Source: Streptosporangium oxazolinicum
GTDB lineage: Bacteria; Actinomycetota; Actinomycetes; Streptosporangiales; Streptosporangiaceae
Reading direction: 5' to 3'
Assembly (NCBI RefSeq): GCF_039537505.1
Contig: NZ_BAABAQ010000022.1
Span: 1 to 64,000 of the forward strand
DNA: 64,000 nucleotides
How positions within the stretch are numbered: the first letter of the stretch is position 1; the number at the start of each line of letters is the position of its first letter. Shown here piece by piece: positions 58,374 through 64,000 of this stretch. The translations under genes were made by a program, and so were the position numbers. Under the pieces are notes generated by a model. The model was not told the origin of the DNA and searched no databases. It saw only the letters and a program-made list of their open reading frames with translations.

Positions 58374-59039
58374 TCAGCCCGGCCAGAGCAGTCGCGACTC
58401 CACCCGGATACCCGGAGTGACGTCTTCGAGCAGCCCGGCCAGCTCGTCCCCGGCCGCGCGCAGCTCCTCCGAGGACAGGGGGGCGAGCCGCTCCAGCAGG
58501 AACAGCGCGTCCGTTGTCTCCTCGGTGATCCGGGTGCGGACGCACTGCCGCCAGTTCCACCGGCGGCAGGTGACGCCCCTGTCGTCTCGCCAGACGACCT
58601 CACCGGCCTCCGGGTGGTCGATCGCGGGCTCGCCCCGCTCGACGACCTCGAACGGCTCGTCGCCGGTCGCGCGCACCAGCCTCGCCGCCCCCTCGTAGCG
58701 GGCCAGGTCCTCCCCGCCGATCGGCAGGCCGTGCCTGACGCTGATCGCGTTGTAGGCGTCGACCACCCGGTTGATCTCCGGTGGCGGCATCCGCCTGACC
58801 AGCGCGTCCACCGAGGGCCTGGTCCGCTGCGGCTTCGCCCCGAACCCCCGGTACGCCTCCCGCCACGCCTCGATCCTCGGGTCGTCGACCGCCACGGCCT
58901 TCTCCGCCGCCTCCGCCAGCCAGGCCCGCGACCTGTCGTCGGTCGGCCCGTTGCGCAGCCCGTACACCCCCACCACCAGCACCCCGAAGTCGGGCCTGAG
59001 CGCGCTGACGGCGGGATCCACCCGGATGTCCTCGATCAC
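58374..59039 (-). CDS. B3/B4 tRNA-binding-domain protein
   Basis: A 221-residue stand-alone B3/B4 domain as found in the PheRS beta subunit. AYRGFGAKPQRTRPSVDALV, NRVVDAYNAISVRHGLPIGG and WNWRQCVRTRITEETTDALF are the family segments. Free B3/B4 proteins are suspected amino-acid or tRNA editing factors, with no firm function. The start is GTG 59039. Upstream of kgd on the same strand, 139 bp away, probably a separate transcript. Confidence 0.82.
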   Translation of the reverse strand: MIEDIRVDPAVSALRPDFGVLVVGVYGLRNGPTDDRSRAWLAEAAEKAVAVDDPRIEAWREAYRGFGAKPQRTRPSVDALVRRMPPPEINRVVDAYNAISVRHGLPIGGEDLARYEGAARLVRATGDEPFEVVERGEPAIDHPEAGEVVWRDDRGVTCRRWNWRQCVRTRITEETTDALFLLERLAPLSSEELRAAGDELAGLLEDVTPGIRVESRLLWPG

Positions 59040-59080
59040 CGCCCCAGTTTAGGCCGCCCGTTGCCCTCCCCTCGTGATTT

Positions 59081-59112
59081 TTCTTTCAAATACAATGCCA
59101 TATTTGAAAGAA
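59081..59112. promoter_or_regulatory. 12-bp inverted repeat over a -10 box, operator of the TA-like pair
   Basis: TTCTTTCAAATA (59081-59092) and its exact complement TATTTGAAAGAA (59101-59112) around an 8-nt loop, in an AT-rich island. TACAAT (59091-59096, plus) is a good -10 that overlaps the repeat. It begins 49 bp before the first gene of the pair, the arrangement of an autorepressed toxin-antitoxin operon. Confidence 0.65.
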
Positions 59113-59129
59113 GAGATATCCTGAAGGGC

Positions 59130-59588
59130 GTGGGTGAACGTGATGAGCAAGCGCGACTGATCGTGGAAGATCTCGCCGATCTTCTGTCCCTGGCCCGATG
59201 CCGTACGTCGGATCGTGCCCTGCAGGCGACGATCCGGCGGATGTCGCTCCGGCACGACCAGGGGCCACGCCCGTCGGCGGTGAAACTGGCGTGCGCGGCC
59301 GAGTTGCTCGGCGTGAGCGTGCCCACCGTCCGCTCGTGGATGGCGCACGGCGTCCTGAGGGCCGTGCCTGGTGAGAAGGTGACCAGGATCTCCGCCACCT
59401 CACTGGCCGAGGTTCTGGCTGTTGTTCGCGAGACCGAGCAGGGAGAACCCGGACGTCGCCGGCTGGCGCGGGTCGTCGACGCGTTGAGGGATCGCGACCT
59501 GCTCGAAAGGGCTCAGGACGCCGCGCAGATGACCGGTGATCTCGTCGAGTACGGCGAGGACGACCTCAGGAAGCTGCTCGGTCCGTGA
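59130..59588 (+). CDS. HTH antitoxin-like DNA-binding protein
   Basis: A 152-residue protein. A helical N-terminal region (ARLIVEDLADLLSLARCR) precedes an excisionase/MerR-like HTH (AVKLACAAELLGVSVPTVRS, then WMAHGVLRAV) and a second helical region (RLARVVDALRDRDLLERAQD). The start is probably GTG 59130; no Shine-Dalgarno, and it may be leaderless or use GTG 59162. The next gene overlaps its stop by four bases (GTGA). By context it is the antitoxin-like partner and likely binds the inverted repeat upstream. I know no described system with this exact pairing. Confidence 0.7.
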   Translation: MGERDEQARLIVEDLADLLSLARCRTSDRALQATIRRMSLRHDQGPRPSAVKLACAAELLGVSVPTVRSWMAHGVLRAVPGEKVTRISATSLAEVLAVVRETEQGEPGRRRLARVVDALRDRDLLERAQDAAQMTGDLVEYGEDDLRKLLGP

Positions 59589-60064
59589 GCAAGAGGAAAC
59601 GCCGGGGCGAGGCTCCCGCGGAACCCCCGCGGTTCGGCATCCTGGTCGCCAAGGGTGTCGACGCCGTCGTTCGCGACGCCGGAACTCCCCGGCGGGTACG
59701 GGAGGCGTTCGTCCGGGTGCACGGGGAGGTGTCGCGGCGAGGCTGTGCCGCGGCGCATTACCGGCTGTCCGGTCCGGGCAACTGGCCGCGATTCTGTGTG
59801 ATCAGGCTTTCTGACGGCTGGCGGCTGGTCGTCTCCTTCCCGGAGGTGGACACCGTTTTGTTCCTGCTCCTGGAGAGGCATGACAATCGCACGGACCCCT
59901 ACGCGTTCCTGGAGGAGGCGTTCGACCTGCCCGGACGCGCGGGTCATCAGGCCGGGACCGCTCATGCGAAGCCGTCCTGCTGCGGTGACGACGGCGGGCC
60001 GCCGCTGATCGAGGACCAGGGCCTGATGGCCGCGATCGAGCAGATCGTGCGCCGGAGATTCTGA
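59585..60064 (+). CDS. RelE/HigB-like toxin candidate
   Basis: A 159-residue protein. FVRVHGEVSRRGCAAAHYRL then GWRLVVSFPEVDTVLFLLLE and RHDNRTDPYAFLEEAFDL resemble the strand pair and C-terminal helix of RelE-fold toxins, though the similarity is structural-looking and weak. A Cys-containing tail (KPSCCGDDGG) follows. The start is GTG 59585 within the upstream stop (GTGA). If a toxin, it would be an mRNA interferase; it could also be a protein of another fold paired with its own regulator. Confidence 0.6.
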   Translation: MSKRKRRGEAPAEPPRFGILVAKGVDAVVRDAGTPRRVREAFVRVHGEVSRRGCAAAHYRLSGPGNWPRFCVIRLSDGWRLVVSFPEVDTVLFLLLERHDNRTDPYAFLEEAFDLPGRAGHQAGTAHAKPSCCGDDGGPPLIEDQGLMAAIEQIVRRRF

Positions 60065-60072
60065 GGGAGCGA

Positions 60073-60102
60073 GGAGCGGCCGCCCTCGGGGACGGCCGCT
60101 CC
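60073..60102. terminator. bidirectional terminator between toxin-like gene and GH9 gene
   Basis: A perfect 10-bp stem GGAGCGGCCG (60073-60082) with 60093-60102, in the 43-bp gap between convergent genes. Confidence 0.8.
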
Positions 60103-60107
60103 GCAGG

Positions 60108-62636
60108 TCACCGGCAGAGGGCGCCGTTGAGGAGGAAGCGTTCCGGTCTGGGGTTGGGGCCGGGGGCGTCGGCGCCGATGAAGCCGAAGGTGACCGAGCC
60201 GCCGGGCTTGATGGTCTTGTTCCAGGAGAGGTTCCTGGCCGTCACGGTGGCGCCGTCCTGGGTGAGGGCGGTGCTCCAGTGCCGCCGCACGGTCTGGCCG
60301 CCGAGGAAGGACCAGCCGAGGGTCCAGCCGTCGATGGCTTTGGTACCGGTGTTGGTGACGGTGACCTGGGTGTTGAACCCGTCGGGCCACTCGCCGTGGG
60401 TGGTGTAGGTGACCTTGCACGGGCCGGGAGCGGCGGGGGTGGCGAGGTAGGAGGCGATCCAGGCGAGCGGGGAGTTCCAGTTGATCGTCAGCTCGTTGGT
60501 GGCCCACGACTCGATGTCGTCGATGTAGCAGAACTGGGGCTCGCAGCCTCGTAGCTTGGCCTGGGCCACCGGGTCCTGGATGGCGGAGTTCGGGCCTCCG
60601 GCCAGGGTGCCGCGCGGCGGGTTGGGCAGGGAGGGGTCGAGCTGGCGGGCGTACCAGCGGCTGTGCTGGTTCTTCGAGGCGACCTCGCCGTAGCCGGTCA
60701 CGTACGACTGGTTCAGCGCGTTGCGCCCGAAGATGTAGTCCAGCCCCTCCAGCACCCCGTCGCGGTACTTCGCGGCGCCGCTCAGGTCGTGGGCGACGGC
60801 CATCACGACCATGTTGTTGAGCACCAGGTTGTTGGAGCCCCAGTCGTAGTCCGGCGGGTTGTACGGAACGCCGTACGGGTGGGCCCTCTGGACGGCGAGA
60901 TACTTGTCGGCGCCCTCCAGGACCGACTGACGCACCCGCGCCCGGTCGGGGAGCGCGCTGGGCACGGACGCCAGCTGCAGGCGGCCGAGCTGGGCGGTGT
61001 TGCCCCAGTCGAAGCCGCGCTCGCGCCAGATGTCGCCGGTGTGGTGCGGCGAGGCGAGCACGTAGTCCCTGAACTCCTTCTCGCCGGTGGCGAGGTAGAG
61101 CTCGGCGGCGGCCCAGTAGAACTCGTCGGTCACGTTGTCGTCGTTGTAGGCGCCGCCGCCCACCCCGTCCGCCGGGTCCGCGTACCGCGCGGGGTTGGAC
61201 TTCGCCGCCGCCCACGCCTTCCTCGCCGCCGCGAGGTTGCGCGCGGCGAACGCGGCGTCGTACGGGGCGAAGAGGCGGGCCGCCTGGGCCCCGGTGGCGG
61301 CCAGGTTGAGGGTGGCGGCGGTGGAGACCGGGTGCAGCTCGCGGGGCTGGGGGTCCAGGTGGGGCAGGAGGGGCAGGCCGGTCCACGCGGCGTCGTGGAT
61401 CTTGTGGTGGGCCATTCCCGCGTACGGTCTGCCGTCGGGGACCTGCATGCTGAGCAGGAACTCCTGCTCCCAGCGGGCTTCGTCGAGGATGTCGGGCACC
61501 CCGTTGCCGCTCTCGGGGATGTCGAGGTCGCCGTCCCGGTGGACGCCGTCGGTCTTGGCCCGCTCGAAGGCGGACATCAGCTGGTGGACGGAGATGCCGC
61601 CGTTGACGACGTACTTGCCGTGGTCGCCCGCGTCGTACCAGCCGCCCCTGACGTTCAGCGTGTAGTCGCAGACGCCCGGCTGGCAGGGCACCGCGACGTC
61701 ACCCCGGTTGGGGGCGACCCCGATGTGCCCGGCGGGCCTTCCGTAACCGGGGCGGAGGTCGTCGAGGATCGGGATGCCGCTGCGCTGGGTGTAGTAGAAC
61801 TTCAGCGCGTCGGTCCTGAGCTCGCCGTAGACGTCCGCGCCGATGTCGAAGGGACGGCTGGTCTCGCCGTCGGCCTCCAGCGTGTAGCCGGTGCCGGACG
61901 CGGTGACCGTGCCGAAGTCGATCGAGTGGACGTTCTGGCCGGAGCTGCCGTCGACGCCGCGCGGGACCGTGTCCCCCTCGGCGACGGTCTCCCCGCCGCG
62001 CCGGAGCCTCCAGCCGACCGGCTCCGTGGCCTCGGTGACGAGGGTGGCGTTCTTCGGCCCCGAGGGCAGGTAGCCGACCATGTTCACCCGGACGCGGGGG
62101 CCGGTGTCCGGTTCGTAGACGTCGGGCTCGGCTCCACCCTTGAGGGAGACGTTGTCCACGCAGAACCTCCACGGGGTGGTGCTGCCCCCGAGCTGGAACA
62201 CCACCTGCGCGTTCGGCAGGTCCACGGGCGAGGTGAAGGTGTAGCGGTAGTCGTTACCGGACACGCTCAGCTCGGGATTGGCCGACAGGTACTGCGTGTA
62301 GGGGTCCACCGGGAGCTGGACGAGCGCCTTGGCCACCCGGCCGGGCGTCGCGATCCCGAAGAAGGAGAACTCGTACGTCTCGTCCTCGACCAGGGGGATG
62401 TCGTTCTGGCCGACGATGACGTCCCACGGGTTGGCGGTGCCGCCGGGGACGTCGGCGCACAGACGGCCGCCCTCGACCTCCAGCGCGGTGTTGCCGGTGC
62501 TCCACCAGGGGGCGGTGCCGGTGTCGAAGGTGCCGTTGACGATCTGTTCGGGGGCGTCGGCGGCGGCGGGCAGGGGGGTGAGGGTCACCAGGGCGGCGGC
62601 CGTGGCGAGGACGAGCCAGGTGGGCGGTCTGATCAC
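60108..62636 (-). CDS. GH9 cellulase with CBM4, Ig-like and CBM2 modules
   Basis: An 842-residue secreted multidomain cellulase. Signal peptide 1-~27, CBM4_9 (~30-170; NGTFDTGTAPWW), an Ig-like CelD_N domain (~180-265; VRVNMVGYLPSGPKNATLV), the GH9 catalytic domain (~270-725) and a C-terminal CBM2 (~735-842; CKVTYTTHGEWPDGFNTQVT). Catalytic features: GGWYDAGDHGKYVVNGG (nucleophile-activating Asp residues) and NELTINWNSPLAW (acid Glu). It is the Thermobifida Cel9B-like architecture, an exo/endo-acting cellulase. The start is GTG 62636 after AAAGGA; an ATG at 62690 would add a non-signal extension. Regulated by the CelR box upstream. Confidence 0.95.
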   Translation of the reverse strand: MIRPPTWLVLATAAALVTLTPLPAAADAPEQIVNGTFDTGTAPWWSTGNTALEVEGGRLCADVPGGTANPWDVIVGQNDIPLVEDETYEFSFFGIATPGRVAKALVQLPVDPYTQYLSANPELSVSGNDYRYTFTSPVDLPNAQVVFQLGGSTTPWRFCVDNVSLKGGAEPDVYEPDTGPRVRVNMVGYLPSGPKNATLVTEATEPVGWRLRRGGETVAEGDTVPRGVDGSSGQNVHSIDFGTVTASGTGYTLEADGETSRPFDIGADVYGELRTDALKFYYTQRSGIPILDDLRPGYGRPAGHIGVAPNRGDVAVPCQPGVCDYTLNVRGGWYDAGDHGKYVVNGGISVHQLMSAFERAKTDGVHRDGDLDIPESGNGVPDILDEARWEQEFLLSMQVPDGRPYAGMAHHKIHDAAWTGLPLLPHLDPQPRELHPVSTAATLNLAATGAQAARLFAPYDAAFAARNLAAARKAWAAAKSNPARYADPADGVGGGAYNDDNVTDEFYWAAAELYLATGEKEFRDYVLASPHHTGDIWRERGFDWGNTAQLGRLQLASVPSALPDRARVRQSVLEGADKYLAVQRAHPYGVPYNPPDYDWGSNNLVLNNMVVMAVAHDLSGAAKYRDGVLEGLDYIFGRNALNQSYVTGYGEVASKNQHSRWYARQLDPSLPNPPRGTLAGGPNSAIQDPVAQAKLRGCEPQFCYIDDIESWATNELTINWNSPLAWIASYLATPAAPGPCKVTYTTHGEWPDGFNTQVTVTNTGTKAIDGWTLGWSFLGGQTVRRHWSTALTQDGATVTARNLSWNKTIKPGGSVTFGFIGADAPGPNPRPERFLLNGALCR

Positions 62637-62709
62637 GGAGGGTCCTTTGGCCGGGGGAGGTGCCAGATCGCGGGAGCGCGGGTCCGACATCCCGGCCGGA
62701 GGGACCCAA

Positions 62710-62725
62710 GTGGGAGCGCTCCCAC
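62710..62725. promoter_or_regulatory. CelR/CebR operator
   Basis: GTGGGAGCGCTCCCAC, a perfect 16-bp palindrome containing TGGGAGCGCTCCCA, the operator of the LacI-type cellobiose-responsive repressor CelR/CebR. It lies 74 bp upstream of the GH9 start codon. The repressor gene is not in the window. Confidence 0.92.
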
Positions 62726-62840
62726 AACCTGGGTGCCCGATGTTTCCAGCGCGTTTCGCCCACCGTCAACCGGCACCCTCCCGGGCCGCTCGCCGACCGG
62801 GCGAATGACCGATTTGTCCGATGAAACTTTCAGCGGGGCG

Positions 62841-63731
62841 TCAGGGAGCGGTCCAGTCGATCTCGGGCCCCCGGGGCACGATCCCGGTCGGGTTCACGTT
62901 CGTCTGCGTCACGAAGTAGTGCCGCTTGATCTGGTCGAAGTCGGTCGTGTCGCGGAACGCCGGGATGGCGTACAGCTCGCGGGCGTAGGTCCACAGGGCC
63001 GGATAGTCGGTCAGCCGCCGCACCGCGCACTTGAAGTGCGAGTTGTAGACGGCGTCGAACCTGGCGAGCGTCGGGTAGAGCCGCACGTCGCTCTCGGTGA
63101 GCGCGTCGCCGTGCAGGCGGCGGCGGTCCGACAGCCGCTCCTCCAGCAGGTCGAGCGTGGCGAACACCTCGGTGACCGCCTCGTCGTACGCCTCCTGGGA
63201 GCGGGCGAACCCGGCCCGGTAGACGCCGTTGTTGAGGCCGCGGAAGATCACCTCGTTGAGCGCGTCGATCTCCTCGCGCAGCTCCTCCGGGTAGAGGTCG
63301 GGCGCGCCCTCGGCGTGCCACGGCGCGAAGGCCGTCTCCAGGGTGAGGGTGATCTGCGGGTAGTCGTTGGTGACCAGGCGCCCGGCGGTGACGTCCCAGA
63401 CGCAGGGCACCGTGTAGCGGCCCTCGTAGCCGGGATCGGTCGCCAGGTAGAGCTCGGAGAGGTACTCCACCCCGGTCACCGGGTCGCCCCCGGGGATCCG
63501 CCAGCCCTTCTCGTCCCTGATCGGGTCGACGATCGTCACTCCGACCACCTCCCGCAGGCCCAGCAGCTCGCGGACGATGAGGGAGCGGTGTGCCCACGGG
63601 CAGGCGTAGGAGGCGTAGATCTGGTAGCGGCCGGGCTCCGGCGGGTGCTCGCCGCCCGCCTCGATCCGCGTCGTGAACCGGTTCGGCTGCCTCTCGAAGC
63701 GGCCGCCGGAGATCTCCTTTTCCAGCTTCAT
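62841..63731 (-). CDS. glutathionyl-hydroquinone reductase-like GST protein
   Basis: A 296-residue GST-superfamily protein of the ECM4/YqjG (omega-like) type. The active-site Cys is in YASYACPWAHRSLIV, followed by the thioredoxin-like fold and an all-alpha domain (YPTLARFDAVYNSHFKCAV). Bacteria without glutathione, such as actinomycetes, probably use mycothiol or another thiol with these enzymes, which is an inference. The start is ATG 63731 (MKLEKEISGG); a frame extension to 63797 lacks coding character. Divergent from the leader peptide at the right edge. Confidence 0.85.
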   Translation of the reverse strand: MKLEKEISGGRFERQPNRFTTRIEAGGEHPPEPGRYQIYASYACPWAHRSLIVRELLGLREVVGVTIVDPIRDEKGWRIPGGDPVTGVEYLSELYLATDPGYEGRYTVPCVWDVTAGRLVTNDYPQITLTLETAFAPWHAEGAPDLYPEELREEIDALNEVIFRGLNNGVYRAGFARSQEAYDEAVTEVFATLDLLEERLSDRRRLHGDALTESDVRLYPTLARFDAVYNSHFKCAVRRLTDYPALWTYARELYAIPAFRDTTDFDQIKRHYFVTQTNVNPTGIVPRGPEIDWTAP

Positions 63732-63810
63732 GTCTCGACGGTACGGGACCTTCGGCCGGGAGGGGGAGCCGGTTCCTCCAAGGTATTTCATGTACAACCA
63801 GTAGGAAATA

Positions 63811-63839
63811 TTGACTTACCGGAAAGTGGTGCGTAGTTT
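63811..63839 (+). promoter_or_regulatory. sigma-70-type promoter of the leader peptide
   Basis: TTGACT (63811-63816), a 17-nt spacer, and TAGTTT (63834-63839). Transcription would start at about 63846-63847, the first base of the leader ATG, giving leaderless mRNA. Confidence 0.7.
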
Positions 63840-63846
63840 CTCCGGT

Positions 63847-63915
63847 ATGGGCATCTATCTGACTCGGTGCGCGCACGTCGATCTCTGCCGCGTGTTCAGC
63901 GCCCAGTGTCCGTGA
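63847..63915 (+). CDS. Cys-containing leader peptide (putative sulfur-assimilation attenuator)
   Basis: A 22-codon open frame, too short for usual gene calling: MGIYLTRCAHVDLCRV followed by a Cys-Pro end. The R-x-A-H-V-D-L-C-R core matches the small leader peptides that precede cysteine and sulfur-assimilation operons in Streptomyces and relatives, where Cys codon translation is thought to control downstream expression. Three Cys codons (TGC, TGC, TGT) are present. The downstream gene lies outside the window. No Shine-Dalgarno; promoter spacing suits a leaderless start. Confidence 0.8.
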   Translation: MGIYLTRCAHVDLCRVFSAQCP

Positions 63916-64000
63916 TCACAAGTCGACCCGCCGTCCCCTCCTCCCACATCGCACAGGACGCATATCGTGATCATGATCAGACATGTCCCCGCCCTCGCGG

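Noticed and set aside
60663..63836. Open frame of 1,057 codons on the plus strand across the GH9 and GST genes
   Set aside because: Antisense frame spanning two well-supported genes and the CelR operator; no motifs.
1..64000. CRISPR arrays, tRNA genes, prophage, complete insertion sequences with transposase
   Set aside because: No regularly spaced repeats, no tRNA-like cloverleaf noticed by eye, and no transposase, integrase or phage structural gene; the only mobile-type element is the 159-bp MITE-like insertion.

Overview
The window is high-GC, dense, operon-rich DNA of a filamentous actinomycete. The gene set (WhiB1 beside PdtaS, SigR/RsrA, a SigB-type factor with RsbW, Kgd, NiSOD with SodX, a DasR-type GntR regulator, a CelR/CebR operator and an SSI-type protease inhibitor) and the protein sequences fit the order Streptosporangiales (Streptosporangium/Nonomuraea-like). 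Genus is inference.

Layout. 1-120: 3' end of a 5S rRNA and the rrn terminator. 0.4-5 kb: a SnoaL-like protein and its TetR regulator around two operators; Lrp with phenylalanine hydroxylase; a beta-lactamase-fold lipoprotein. 4.4-8.9 kb (minus strand): pstS-pstC-pstA-pstB followed by a response-regulator-like protein that lacks its phosphorylation site. 9.3-16.6 kb: hisN, a hotdog protein, rsgA (probable CTG start), aroA, an SRAP peptidase, a DksA/TraR protein, a methyltransferase and sigR-rsrA. 16.7-23.5 kb: a sugar-nucleotide epimerase, two membrane HD phosphohydrolases, a biotinyl/lipoyl carrier, an FlK-like thioesterase, BsaP and a Ser/Thr kinase whose stop codon carries a 159-bp MITE-like insertion. 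23.7-29.2 kb: an IlvG-like enzyme and bioF-(GntR)-bioD-bioB. 29.3-38.9 kb: pdtaS, whiB1, a diacylglycerol kinase, sigma/RsbW, sodN/sodX, a CGNR protein, malic enzyme and an Xre-type regulator.

39-50 kb is the most unusual region: six secreted trypsin-fold (S1-like) proteins, all on the minus strand, with an SSI-family protease inhibitor among them. Three have an intact His/Asp/Ser triad. The other three have Asp in place of the nucleophilic Ser and have also lost a disulfide pair near the active site. Two of the Asp copies are identical over 1,758 bp, yet their upstream regions have diverged without indels and keep a perfect CRP-type palindrome, which suggests gene conversion.

50-64 kb: a membrane-anchored unknown, a quinone-oxidoreductase-like MDR protein, PadR-DUF4097, a DUF6104-type protein, kgd, a B3/B4 protein, a toxin-antitoxin-like gene pair, a four-module GH9 cellulase under a CelR operator, a glutathionyl-hydroquinone-reductase-like protein and, at the right edge, a leaderless Cys-containing leader peptide of the kind found ahead of sulfur-assimilation genes.

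All family assignments come from reading the sequence and remembered family signatures; no searches were run.
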